Assembly (NCBI GenBank): GCA_028718965.1
Contig: JAQUKS010000007.1
Coordinates: 1-35,964, forward strand
DNA: 35,964 bases
Reading direction: 5' to 3'
From: Minisyncoccota bacterium
Lineage (GTDB): Bacteria > Patescibacteriota > Minisyncoccia > Minisyncoccales > CG1-02-41-26
Position 1 is the stretch's first letter; every line of letters starts with the position of its first letter. Made by a program: the position numbers and the translations under genes. This document shows positions 20,772 to 28,123 of the stretch, in pieces. Below the pieces are notes generated by a model that worked only from the letters and a program-made list of their open reading frames with translations, was not told where the DNA came from and searched no databases.

Positions 20772-21639
20772 AAAGCTGGTTGTTATTGTCGGGCCCACTG
20801 CTTCGGGCAAAACCGGACTGGCCGTGAAACTCGCCAAAAAATTCAAGGGCGAGGTCGTTTGCGCTGACTCGCGACAAATCTATTCGGGAATGAAGATCGG
20901 CACTGCTCAGCCCGACAAACGGGAAAAAGCCGGCGTTCCCCATCGTTTGTTCGGAATCATACCGCCAAAAAAGGTGTTTTCGGCCGCGGCTTACCAAAAA
21001 ATGGCCCTCAAAACCGTCAAAGACATCCAAAAACAAGGCAAAATGCCGTTTCTGACGGGCGGCTCGGCCTTTTACATCTATCCGGTAATCGAGGGCTGGC
21101 AGTTTCCTAAATCGAAAGCCGACCCTGTTTTGCGCAAGAAATTGGAGAGTATGTCTTTGGCCCGGCTTTTCCAAATGCTGCGCGGATTGGACAAAAAAAG
21201 GGCTGAAAATATCGATAAAAAAAACAAAAGACGACTCATCCGGGCTGTTGAAATAGCCAAGCGATTCGGCAAAGTGCCTGAAATAACCAAAAAACCGGTT
21301 TTCGACTGCCTGATTCTGGGCATTGATCCGGGCAAAGATGAGCTGAAAAAACGAATCGAGAAGCGCACTGAAAGAATGCTCAAACAGGGCCTGGAAAAAG
21401 AAGTAAAATCCCTGGTTAAAAAATACGGCTGGACCGATGTCCTGAAAAACACCATCGGCTACGCCGAGTTCGCGCAAGGCCCGGCTTTTCCCCTTCAAGA
21501 GCTTATTGCTTTGCATACGGAACAGTTTGCCAAACGCCAGATGGTCTGGTTTAAAAAAGACAAAAGAATCCATTGGCTGAAAAATCAAAAGCAAGCGAAT
21601 ACTTTGATAAAAAAATTTACAGAGATATTCTCTCTGTAA
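20746..21639 (+). CDS. miaA: tRNA dimethylallyltransferase
   Basis: A 297-residue enzyme transferring a dimethylallyl group to A37 of tRNAs that read U-starting codons. Visible: P-loop GPTASGKTGLAVKLA (residues 16-30), VCADSRQIYSGMKIGTAQP, VPHRLFGIIPP, FLTGGSAFYIYPVIEGW, and NTIGYAEFAQG followed by TEQFAKRQMVWFKKD near the C-terminus. The start ATG lies in the overlapping miaB 3' end, implying translational coupling. Its stop codon is inside the terminator hairpin shared with the convergent small gene. Confidence 0.95.
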   Translation: MKRKRKTDKKLVVIVGPTASGKTGLAVKLAKKFKGEVVCADSRQIYSGMKIGTAQPDKREKAGVPHRLFGIIPPKKVFSAAAYQKMALKTVKDIQKQGKMPFLTGGSAFYIYPVIEGWQFPKSKADPVLRKKLESMSLARLFQMLRGLDKKRAENIDKKNKRRLIRAVEIAKRFGKVPEITKKPVFDCLILGIDPGKDELKKRIEKRTERMLKQGLEKEVKSLVKKYGWTDVLKNTIGYAEFAQGPAFPLQELIALHTEQFAKRQMVWFKKDKRIHWLKNQKQANTLIKKFTEIFSL

Positions 21640-21642
21640 ATT
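21614..21642 (-). terminator. Terminator of the 48-codon gene, overlapping the miaA stop
   Basis: AATTTACAGAGA (21614-21625) pairs perfectly with TCTCTGTAAATT (21631-21642); on the minus strand it is followed by a run of seven T. Confidence 0.85.
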
Positions 21643-21648
21643 ACTTGC

Positions 21649-21795
21649 TTATCGTTTGCCGTTTTTTATTTCTAAGAAACGGCAAACGACTCCCGGGCCG
21701 CCAATAATCAGGGCAAGGGCGGCCCCGAATAATTCTGGGTGCCATATCACGACACCCAGAATTATTAAAAAACAAAAAATCCCCATACATTTCAT
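21649..21795 (-). CDS. 48-residue hydrophobic protein gene with strong RBS, built of stem-loops
   Basis: Starts at ATG 21795, 7 nt after AGGAGGTGAT. The product (MKCMGIFCFLIILGVVIWHPELF, then a second hydrophobic stretch GAALALIIGGPGVV and a basic end EIKNGKR) would be a small membrane protein. It has its own consensus promoter and a strong terminator, so it is expressed alone. The coding region is three perfect hairpins in a row: 21728-21766 (14 bp), 21695-21725 (8 bp), 21653-21688 (12 bp). Either the coding RNA is deliberately structured or this is a regulatory RNA with a small frame. No family recognised. Confidence 0.62.
   Translation of the reverse strand: MKCMGIFCFLIILGVVIWHPELFGAALALIIGGPGVVCRFLEIKNGKR
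21653..21766. repeat. Three consecutive perfect palindromes
   Basis: CGTTTGCCGTTT/AAACGGCAAACG (21653-21688), GGGCCGCC/GGCGGCCC (21695-21725), AATAATTCTGGGTG/CACCCAGAATTATT (21728-21766), separated by 6 and 2 nt. Confidence 0.93.
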
Positions 21796-21865
21796 AACAT
21801 CACCTCCTTTCTCGGGTTAGGGATTTCGAAAAAAATATAAATAAAAAAATTAATTTGCCGGCTGT

Positions 21866-21893
21866 ATCATATTCATCTCATCGGCAATGTCAA
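21866..21893 (-). promoter_or_regulatory. Promoter of the 48-codon gene
   Basis: TTGACA (21888-21893), 16-nt spacer, TATGAT (21866-21871) on the minus strand, in the gap after the aldolase gene; leader of ~65 nt to the ATG. Confidence 0.8.
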
Positions 21894-21904
21894 GAGAGCA
21901 TACT

Positions 21905-22849
21905 TCACTCTTCGCGCGCTGTTCCGAGGCAATTGAAATAAAAAACGAATTTGTCTTCAAGGGTTTTCATTATTCCGTCTTTGACATCCTGGGGTATGCG
22001 CTCGATCTCTTTTTTCAACGGCCCCAGGGCCTCTTTTTTATTTTGGTAAAGCGAGATCTTTTTCTTGATTTCCCTCGGGAACAAAGGATGCTCAAGAATC
22101 ACGTCCTGGAGTTCGGTGGCCAGATGGACTTCGCAAACGCCGTGCTTGGGCAGCTCTCTCAAATCGTCTTCGGACAAGGTCGAAGCGCCGTGCTGAACAA
22201 CGCCGGCCAGCCCATGCTCTTTGGCGATAGCGGAAAGGTTGTTCAATAGCTGCCAGTCAATTTGCCCACCCCTGCCGTGCGAGGTGCCGGTTTGAACCGC
22301 TACTTTGGTGATACCCTTAACGGCTTGCAAAAAATCCCTTAAATACTCGGGGCTGGTGTTTGAACCACCTATCTCTCCTACTTCGGCCCCGATATTCATC
22401 TCAACGCCATCCGGCCGATGATCTTTGATAAAATCAATAAACCTGTTTGTTTTAGCGATGTTTTGCTCCAAAGGCAGAGCCGAGCAATCAATATCAATGT
22501 TAAAGAATCCCGCTTTTATCGATCTTTTGATAAGCCCCTTAAGATTGCCTTTGGGCTTAAAATGATCGCCCTGCAGAAAAATCGGCCCTTGATAATTTTC
22601 CGCTTGGGCGGCCGCCAAACACTGCCTGGCAAAGCTCTTAGGCGTTTGCCTGGTATAGCCCATTTCCGACTGAGCAATTTCTATAATAAAAACATTGGTG
22701 TTAACTTTTTGCGCGGCTCTGAAAAGCGCCCGGGCGCAGTCAAAAGCAAGAAGCCGCAAATTAAAAGCCGGCACGGAGAAAGCGCTTTTTACATCCCTGG
22801 AATCTTCTTTATAAAAAGAAAACAATGATGCCAAAAAGACCTTTTTCAT
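21905..22849 (-). CDS. Class II fructose-bisphosphate/tagatose-bisphosphate aldolase family protein
   Basis: A 314-residue zinc-dependent aldolase-like TIM barrel. Visible: FSVPAFNLRLLAFDCARALFRAAQK (family N-terminus), the metal-site segment IFLQGDHF (LHLDH in classic members), a second acidic/metal region FNIDIDCSALPLEQNI, VEMNIGAEVGEIGG, VQTGTSHGRGG, VQHGASTLSEDDLRELPKHGVCEVHLATELQ (LHGGSG..INIATDL in classic enzymes). The deviations from FbaA suggest a divergent aldolase, so exact substrate is open. Its start overlaps the gatB stop (ATGA), making it the last gene of the tmk-deoC-gatB operon, next to another aldolase (DeoC). Confidence 0.82.
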   Translation of the reverse strand: MKKVFLASLFSFYKEDSRDVKSAFSVPAFNLRLLAFDCARALFRAAQKVNTNVFIIEIAQSEMGYTRQTPKSFARQCLAAAQAENYQGPIFLQGDHFKPKGNLKGLIKRSIKAGFFNIDIDCSALPLEQNIAKTNRFIDFIKDHRPDGVEMNIGAEVGEIGGSNTSPEYLRDFLQAVKGITKVAVQTGTSHGRGGQIDWQLLNNLSAIAKEHGLAGVVQHGASTLSEDDLRELPKHGVCEVHLATELQDVILEHPLFPREIKKKISLYQNKKEALGPLKKEIERIPQDVKDGIMKTLEDKFVFYFNCLGTAREE

Positions 22850-24333
22850 TGTAATGTTTTTTCCAGCAGATCCCGGACGATTTCCGGCTTGGCCTTGCCT
22901 TTTGTTTGAGCCATCACCTGGCCGACCAGAAACTGCAGCGAAGCGGTTTTGCCTTTTTTATAATCCTCAACCGCTTTGGGATTGGCTGCGATAACCGCTT
23001 GGGCGGCTTTTTCTATTTCCGTGCTGTCCGAAACCATCTGCCAGCCCTTTTCAGCGACGACCTGCGAGGGATCGCCGCCTTTTTCGAACATCTCGGGCAA
23101 AAGCATCTTGGCTATCTTGCTGGAGATCTCGCCCAGATAAATCATACTCAAAAACTCGGCGAAATTCTCGGGCGTAATTTTGAATTTGGCTTCGTTGAAA
23201 TCTTCAATGCCCCTTTCTCTCAATAGCGCCTGCAAATCGGTGCTGATATAATTTGAGGCCAGTTTAATCAGCTTTTGAAATTCCGCGGGAGCAAGGCCGC
23301 TTTGATATTTTTCAGCCACCCAATTGGCGAGCTCGGAAGCGGCTTTTTCAAAATAATCGCCCAAACCACGCTGGCTTACGTAAAGCTCGGTTTCTTTTTC
23401 GGCCAAATGATACTCTTTGGCGAATCTTTCACGTTTTTGGGCCGGCAGCTCGGGAATTTCCGCCTTGACCCTGGCTAAAAATCCCTCGTCGATTTTCAAG
23501 GGCGGCAAATCCGGCTCGGGAAAATAACGGTAATCGTGCGCGGACTCCTTGTCTCTCTGCGAAAAAGTGATTTCTTTCTTGTCGTGCCAGCCGCGTGTTT
23601 CCTGCGCGACGCTCTCACCTTTTGAGAGCAATTCACTCTGGCGCTTTGTTTCAAATTCAATGGAGCGCTCCACGGTCTTTAAAGAATTCAAATTCTTTAT
23701 TTCAACTTTCGCGCCCAGTTTCGAAGCGTTCTTTTCAGCCAGGGAGATATTCACTTCGCATCTCATCTCGCCTTTTTCCATATTGGCCCCCGAAACTCCC
23801 AGATAGCGCAAAATCATCTGCAATTCCTTCACGAATTCCACGGCTTCCCGGGCCGAATGAATGTCGGGATAAGTCACCAGCTCCATTAAAGGCACTCCCG
23901 CCCTGTTCAGGTCAACCAAAGAATAATCAGCGGCCTCGGGGTGCGCCAGCCTACCCGCGTCTTCCTCCAGATGAACCCGCTCAATACGGATTCTTTTGCC
24001 CGAGTCCGGCAAATCCAGGTAGCCGTTTTTACTTAGCGGAGTTTGGTACTGGGATATCTGGTAGCCCTTGGGCAAATCCGGATAAAAATAATTTTTTCTT
24101 TCAAAAAAAGTGTCGCGGGCTATCTCGCAATTCAAAGCCAAGGCGGCTTTGATTAATTTTTTAACCGCATCTTCGTTGATAACCGGAAGCGTTCCCGGAT
24201 GGCCGCAGCACACCGGACAGATGTTTTTATTAGGCTCTGTTTGCGATGATTCGTTGGCGCAAGCGCAAAACATCTTTGACTCGGTGTTAAGCTCAATGTG
24301 TATCTCAAGGCCGATTGTTGGTTCGTATTCCAT
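22846..24333 (-). CDS. gatB: Aspartyl/glutamyl-tRNA amidotransferase subunit B
   Basis: A 495-residue subunit that phosphorylates and amidates misacylated Glu-tRNA-Gln or Asp-tRNA-Asn within GatCAB. Visible: YEPTIGLEIHIELNTESKMFC, the zinc-site CPVCCGHPGTLPVIN, ERKNYFYPDLPKGYQISQYQTPL, LNRAGVPLMELVTYPDI, GEMRCEVNISL, EIKNLNSLKTVERSIEFE, and KDKESAHDYRYFPEPDLPPL-like RDKESAHDYRYFPEPDLPPL, then the helical and YqeY-like C-terminal domains ending in VGQVMAQTKGKA. gatA and gatC are not in the window. Sits 11 nt after deoC. Confidence 0.96.
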   Translation of the reverse strand: MEYEPTIGLEIHIELNTESKMFCACANESSQTEPNKNICPVCCGHPGTLPVINEDAVKKLIKAALALNCEIARDTFFERKNYFYPDLPKGYQISQYQTPLSKNGYLDLPDSGKRIRIERVHLEEDAGRLAHPEAADYSLVDLNRAGVPLMELVTYPDIHSAREAVEFVKELQMILRYLGVSGANMEKGEMRCEVNISLAEKNASKLGAKVEIKNLNSLKTVERSIEFETKRQSELLSKGESVAQETRGWHDKKEITFSQRDKESAHDYRYFPEPDLPPLKIDEGFLARVKAEIPELPAQKRERFAKEYHLAEKETELYVSQRGLGDYFEKAASELANWVAEKYQSGLAPAEFQKLIKLASNYISTDLQALLRERGIEDFNEAKFKITPENFAEFLSMIYLGEISSKIAKMLLPEMFEKGGDPSQVVAEKGWQMVSDSTEIEKAAQAVIAANPKAVEDYKKGKTASLQFLVGQVMAQTKGKAKPEIVRDLLEKTLQ

Positions 24334-24344
24334 AGGGCTATCAA

Positions 24345-25025
24345 CTATTTCTTACGCTTTAAGCTCGCTCTGCAGCCCTGCACTATTTTAACGCTTGAAC
24401 TGGCACCGATAATATCCGCGCCAGCTTCCAGCATCATCAGGGCGTCTTTGTAAGTCTGAATTTTGGCCGATGCCTTAATGGCCAGGCCGGGAGCGGATTT
24501 TTTCATAATGCCCAGATGGCGGGCTTTTTCTTTTAATTCCGTTTTATCCAGAGGGTCTTTCTCCGTGGCGGTTTTAACGCAGAAGGCCCCGGCTTTTTTT
24601 ACGAGCTCGGAGGCTTTTTTAACCTCTCCATCGGTAAGATAACCCGAGCCTATGATAACTTTCGTGGGCAGTATTTTGCAAATTTCCTGCAAATCATCCA
24701 GAACATCGTCGTAGCGCTCGTATTTGATGTCAATCACGTTCATAACAACATCCAGCTCGTCCGCGCCGTCTTTCCTGGCCTGGCGGCACATCTCCATCCG
24801 TCTGGAATGAGGGCTCAAGCCCATGGGCGGGTCGATTAAAACCACTGTCTTGATATCACTGCCCCTCAATTCCTGGCTTACCAGGCTCACCCATTGCGGA
24901 TTGACGTCAACGCCCCGAAAACCGTATTTCTTGGCTTCCTGGCAAGTCTTTTTGATATCTTTGGCAGTAGCCCTGTGCTCGATATTGGTGTGGTCGATTG
25001 TTTTGGCTAATTGTTTGCAGTTCAT
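24345..25025 (-). CDS. deoC: Deoxyribose-phosphate aldolase
   Basis: A 226-residue class I aldolase splitting deoxyribose-5-phosphate into glyceraldehyde-3-phosphate and acetaldehyde. Visible: KTIDHTNIEHRATAKDIKKTCQEAKKYGFRGVDVNP, DGADELDVVMNV (Asp92), the Schiff-base lysine in AFCVKTATE (Lys151) and the second lysine in LAIKASAKIQT (Lys184), then GADIIGASSSVKI. The first strand before it reads VIIGSGYLT rather than the common VIIETCLLT. Start overlaps the tmk stop (ATGA), so coupled translation. Links nucleoside salvage to central carbon metabolism. Confidence 0.93.
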   Translation of the reverse strand: MNCKQLAKTIDHTNIEHRATAKDIKKTCQEAKKYGFRGVDVNPQWVSLVSQELRGSDIKTVVLIDPPMGLSPHSRRMEMCRQARKDGADELDVVMNVIDIKYERYDDVLDDLQEICKILPTKVIIGSGYLTDGEVKKASELVKKAGAFCVKTATEKDPLDKTELKEKARHLGIMKKSAPGLAIKASAKIQTYKDALMMLEAGADIIGASSSVKIVQGCRASLKRKK

Positions 25026-25636
25026 AAATTTAATTTATTTTTAATATCCTGAAAAACATTTTCAACCGGCTTTTCGCCATCAACAATCAAAACATCGGTC
25101 GTCTTTTTGAACTTATCCAAAATACGGATATAATGCCCGTAAGCGCTTTCCAGTTTTTCCCGCACTTCGAATAAATCACGGCCGTCTCCCCTCTTTTCTA
25201 TTCTGGCGAGGCAAACCTCGGGGCTTACATCCAAAAAAATAATAAAGTCAGGCACGAGGAAATCTTTGTTCAACTCCCATAACCAGGTTTCATCAAGGCC
25301 GTCCGCCGCGCCAAAGCATAACGTGGAAAGAAAATAACGGTCGGAGATAACAATTGACTTGTCTTTTTCAAGATGCGGCAAAATAACCTGCTCCAAATGC
25401 CACTTTCTGTCTTCAACGAATAATTTTTGCAGCTCCGTGGGGGAGGCTTTTTCCTGTTTGCGCAGAACGCGCCTTATCCTCTGCCCGGCCGGGGATTCTT
25501 TGGTCGGCTCTTTCGTTATCAAGACGTCGTAGCCCTTTTCTCTCAAAAAACCGCCCAATAGCTCTATCTGGGTTGATTGCCCCGACCCGTCCAGAGCATC
25601 AAAAACGATAAATTTTCCCTTGGGCTGCCTTTCCAT
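25022..25636 (-). CDS. tmk: Thymidylate kinase with altered P-loop
   Basis: A 204-residue kinase making dTDP from dTMP. The start MERQPK is chosen over an upstream in-frame codon that lies in the spacer. Visible: P-loop LDGSGQSTQ (residues 15-23), where the normally invariant Lys is Gln; the TMP motif ISDRYFLSTLCFGAADGLDETWLWELN; and the lid-like ARIEKRGDGRDLFE. Either another residue supplies the positive charge or this is a lineage-specific variant; the rest of the protein looks intact. Overlaps deoC by 4 nt. dCMP deaminase lies just upstream, after a terminator. Confidence 0.93.
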   Translation of the reverse strand: MERQPKGKFIVFDALDGSGQSTQIELLGGFLREKGYDVLITKEPTKESPAGQRIRRVLRKQEKASPTELQKLFVEDRKWHLEQVILPHLEKDKSIVISDRYFLSTLCFGAADGLDETWLWELNKDFLVPDFIIFLDVSPEVCLARIEKRGDGRDLFEVREKLESAYGHYIRILDKFKKTTDVLIVDGEKPVENVFQDIKNKLNL

Positions 25637-25670
25637 ATTATTTAGCCATAATAACAAATTTCACCAGACA

Positions 25671-25692
25671 AAAAAAGGGGCTATTGCCCCTT
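25671..25692 (-). terminator. Terminator between dCMP deaminase and tmk
   Basis: AAGGGGC, loop of 4, GCCCCTT, then TTTTTG on the minus strand. Confidence 0.8.
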
Positions 25693-25711
25693 AATTTGTC
25701 ATCGAATTCCA

Positions 25712-26263
25712 TTAGCCCTTGTTATCCAAGAATGTCTCGGCCGAATTCTGGTCGCTTCCGTATTGATGCTTGTCATCAATAATGTCCTTATCCTGCCATT
25801 CGCGAACCCAGTCTTCAACGAAATAAATCTTAAAACTTCCTTTTTTGGTCGAACCGATAAAGCGGTTTAACCCCGCGTTGATAACCAGCTTTTTGCACAC
25901 AAAACAGGGCAATGATTCAATGGGCTCGCCTTCCCTGCCCTGCGTCCACAGATATAAGTCCCCGCCCAGTAAAGAAACGCCGGCTCTGGCCGAGTTGATA
26001 ATGCAGTTCATCTCAGCGTGCACGGACCGGCAAAGCTCATAACGCTGGCCGTGGGGTATTTTCAGCTTGTCTCTCAGGCAATAACCCCTTTCTTCGCAAT
26101 CTTTCGTCTTCCGGGGAGCGCCGTTGTAGCCGGTAGCCACGATCACGTCGTCTTTGACGACAATCGCTCCAAGTTTGGTTCTGAAACAAGTGGACCTTTG
26201 GGCGATTTCTCTGGCGATATTAAGATAGTATTGTTCTTTTGACGGCCGCATATCTTTATCCAT
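25712..26263 (-). CDS. Deoxycytidylate (dCMP) deaminase family protein
   Basis: A 183-residue zinc deaminase converting dCMP to dUMP, the thymidylate precursor. Visible: N-terminal QYYLNIAREIAQRSTCFRTKLGAIVVKDDVIVATGYNGAPR, and the zinc/catalytic site VHAEMNCI (His82, Glu84) with PCFVCKKLVINAG (Cys120, Cys123). Extra Cys/His (CEERGYC..H) may bind a second zinc, as in ComEB-like enzymes. Upstream of tmk but separated by a terminator; both serve dTTP supply. The C-terminal ~35 residues are low-similarity. Confidence 0.92.
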   Translation of the reverse strand: MDKDMRPSKEQYYLNIAREIAQRSTCFRTKLGAIVVKDDVIVATGYNGAPRKTKDCEERGYCLRDKLKIPHGQRYELCRSVHAEMNCIINSARAGVSLLGGDLYLWTQGREGEPIESLPCFVCKKLVINAGLNRFIGSTKKGSFKIYFVEDWVREWQDKDIIDDKHQYGSDQNSAETFLDNKG

Positions 26264-26267
26264 TTTT

Positions 26268-26300
26268 ATTATAAGAATTTATTATAAGAATTATAACAAA
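26268..26300 (-). promoter_or_regulatory. A/T-rich start region with repeated -10 boxes before the dCMP deaminase
   Basis: Three TATAAT hexamers occur in 35 nt on the minus strand inside a directly repeated TTCTTATAATAAA. No clear -35 box. Confidence 0.45.
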
Positions 26301-26313
26301 TTCGACATAAATT

Positions 26314-26343
26314 AAAAAGCCCCGAAATTGTCGGGAACTTTTT
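26314..26343 (-). terminator. Terminator after rplK
   Basis: AAAAAGTTCCCGA, loop, TCGGGGCTTTTT on the minus strand: stem with one internal mismatch and strong T-run, about 60 nt after rplK. It shows rplA does not follow rplK in the same transcript. Confidence 0.8.
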
Positions 26344-26401
26344 ATTTATAGTTCAGGGCGCTGCGACATTAAACTTGAAATGCCTTCTGGAAATCAATCG
26401 A

Positions 26402-26824
26402 TTATTTAACCTCCAATCCCATACTCTTGGCGGTGCCGGCCACGACTTTCTTCGCCTGTTCAATGTCAGTGGTGTTCAAATCCTGCATTTTTTGCCGGGC
26501 GACTTTTTCCAACTGGGCCTGGGTGATTTTGCCCACTTTCTTTTTATTAGGCTCGCCCGAACCCTTTTCAATGCCGATTTCCTTTTTGATAAGCTGGGAG
26601 GTAACCGGGGCTTTCATTTTGAAATCAAAGCCGCGGTCCTCATAGATAGTGATTACCGTGGGCAGGGTAAAGCCCTCCTGCTGCCTTGAGGCATCGTTGA
26701 ACTGTTTGCAAAACTCGCCGATATTCAAGCCGTGCTGGGCCAAAGCTGGGCCTATCGGAGGAGCCGGGGTTGCTTTGCCGGCCTTAATATGCAATTTGAC
26801 CACTGCTTTGATTTTTTTAGCCAT
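26402..26824 (-). CDS. rplK: Ribosomal protein uL11
   Basis: A 140-residue protein of the GTPase-associated centre. Visible: VVKLHIKAGKATPAPPIGPALAQHGLNIGEFCKQFN, FTLPTVITIYEDRGFDFKMKAPVTSQLIKKEIG, and the C-terminal RNA-binding segment KIARQKMQDL-like VARQKMQDLNTTDIEQAKKVVAGTAKSMGL. The start MAKKIKA is the conserved one. Third gene of secE-nusG-rplK; a terminator follows and rplA is absent from this position. Confidence 0.96.
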   Translation of the reverse strand: MAKKIKAVVKLHIKAGKATPAPPIGPALAQHGLNIGEFCKQFNDASRQQEGFTLPTVITIYEDRGFDFKMKAPVTSQLIKKEIGIEKGSGEPNKKKVGKITQAQLEKVARQKMQDLNTTDIEQAKKVVAGTAKSMGLEVK

Positions 26825-26837
26825 ATTGGAAATTGTT

Positions 26838-27380
26838 TTAAACTCTTTTAACCTGCAAAGAATCCACTTCAACAGGCGTATCTCTGCCGAAAATATTTAC
26901 CAAAACCTTTAACTTGCCGCGTTCTTCGTCAACCTCGGAAATCTTGCCTTCGAAATCCTTGAAAGGCCCGTCAATAATTTTTACCAGAGCGCCCAAAGAA
27001 ACGTCGATTTGATATTGCGGTTCCACCGCGCCGACCCGTTTCTTAAGAATGTCGATTTCATTGGAAGAAACCGGAATGGGCGTGGTGCCAGCGCCGATAA
27101 AGCCGGTCACCCGCGGGGTATTGCGGGCCACATACCACGAATCATCGGTAACGATCATCTCCACGAAAACATATCCCGGGTAAATCCTTTCTTCGATAAC
27201 CTTGCGCTTGCCGTTTTTAATCTTAATCTTCTTCTCTTTTGGCACCAAAACATTGAAGATTTTATCTTCCATACCCAGGCTCTCGATGCGCTGCTTGAGG
27301 TTACGCGCTACCGCTTCTTCTTCGCCCGGATAGGTGTGAAGTACATACCAGTTCCGGCCTTGTTGTATTTTCTGTTTCAT
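26838..27380 (-). CDS. nusG: Transcription termination/antitermination protein NusG
   Basis: A 180-residue RNA polymerase partner. NGN domain (WYVLHTYPGEEEAVARNLKQRIE, then RKVIEERIYPGYVFVEMIVTDDSWYVARNTPRVTGFIG) and C-terminal KOW domain (GALVKIIDGPFKDFEGKISEVDEERGKLKVLVNIFGRDTPVEVD). It couples transcription to translation or Rho in bacteria. Follows secE by 4 nt and precedes rplK by 13 nt. Confidence 0.97.
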   Translation of the reverse strand: MKQKIQQGRNWYVLHTYPGEEEAVARNLKQRIESLGMEDKIFNVLVPKEKKIKIKNGKRKVIEERIYPGYVFVEMIVTDDSWYVARNTPRVTGFIGAGTTPIPVSSNEIDILKKRVGAVEPQYQIDVSLGALVKIIDGPFKDFEGKISEVDEERGKLKVLVNIFGRDTPVEVDSLQVKRV

Positions 27381-27384
27381 GCGC

Positions 27385-27576
27385 TTAAATTATGAACTTG
27401 GACAAAACACTCACGAAAACAAAATCCAAAGCGCCCAAAAAAACGGCCACTCCCGCCGAAATGCCCAAAACCAAAGCCGTGTATCTTAAAGTCTGTTGGC
27501 GGCTGGGCCAGTCAACCTTCCTGGACTCGGTCCAGACCTCTTTGAAAAACAATTTGATTTTATCGCCCATGGCCAT
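27385..27576 (-). CDS. secE: Preprotein translocase subunit SecE
   Basis: A 63-residue single-helix subunit of the SecYEG channel. The amphipathic N-terminal helix (KLFFKEVWTESRKVDWPSRQQTLRYT) is followed by one membrane segment (LVLGISAGVAVFLGALDFVFVSVL). Start at ATG 27576 or 27570; the earlier in-frame GTG lies in the leader hairpin. Heads secE-nusG-rplK. Confidence 0.92.
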   Translation of the reverse strand: MAMGDKIKLFFKEVWTESRKVDWPSRQQTLRYTALVLGISAGVAVFLGALDFVFVSVLSKFII

Positions 27577-27595
27577 TTTTCGCGAAATTATTTTA

Positions 27596-27652
27596 AAAGC
27601 CCTCACAAGGGGCTATTGCCCTAATACTATACCCTCTGGAAGCGGAAGTCAA
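27596..27652 (-). promoter_or_regulatory. Promoter and hairpin leader of secE-nusG-rplK
   Basis: TTGACT (27647-27652), 17-nt spacer, TAGTAT (27624-27629) on the minus strand. The transcript would start near GGGCAATAGCCC and continue to AGCCCCTTGTGAGGGCT then TTTT. The two hairpins share AGCCC, so they exclude each other: the downstream one looks like a small terminator, the upstream one like its competitor. Confidence 0.55.
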
Positions 27653-27721
27653 TAACATCTGCAATGATTTAGCGCGAAACCCGCTTTAATAAAGGAGCAA
27701 CTATGGCGTAGCTGAATGATC

Positions 27722-28111
27722 CTATAACATCTCCTCTTTTTCCCGCAAACGATTCAAATAAGCGCCGAATTCTTTTTTATTACTGCCAACATAAGGTCTG
27801 TTCATTCCAAAACGCTTGAATAAAAATTGATCAATAACCTCGGATTCGTATAAAGCAGGCGCGCTGTTTTCATATTGCCTGACGATATGTTTTTTCTTCT
27901 CTTTGTCGACTGCTTGGCTTGCTTTTAGTTTCATATCCTTCATTTCATTCAAAACACTCGCTATGATCATATCGATCAAAGCTTTATCAGCCATCGAAAC
28001 GGAATATTCGTAATCATCTTCTAAATTCGATCTCACGCTTTCGTATATTTGTTCAGGAGTGAGCAGCTTTTTCTCTTCGATGCTTGCTGCTAAATTAGGC
28101 TCTTTTTCCAT
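27722..28111 (-). CDS. Orphan protein, 129 residues
   Basis: Soluble, helical, highly charged protein (IEEKKLLTPEQIYESVRSNLEDDYEY, then KASQAVDKEKKKHIVRQYENSAPALYESEVIDQFLFKRFGM). No known motif recognised. Its start is only ~11 nt after the stop carried by the outer copy of the duplicated gyrB end (28124-28207), so it was probably the next gene of the pheS-pheT-gyrB operon before that duplication arose. More A/T-rich than gyrB. Confidence 0.7.
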   Translation of the reverse strand: MEKEPNLAASIEEKKLLTPEQIYESVRSNLEDDYEYSVSMADKALIDMIIASVLNEMKDMKLKASQAVDKEKKKHIVRQYENSAPALYESEVIDQFLFKRFGMNRPYVGSNKKEFGAYLNRLREKEEML

Positions 28112-28123
28112 TTTAAATTGAGT

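Noticed and set aside
20725-21594. Long minus-strand frame opposite miaA
   Set aside because: Antisense shadow of a clearly real gene; composition is not protein-like.
27655-27721. Small RNA or tRNA between the 129-residue orphan and secE
   Set aside because: Only a short hairpin (AGCGCGAAACCCGCT) is visible; no cloverleaf and no T-run.
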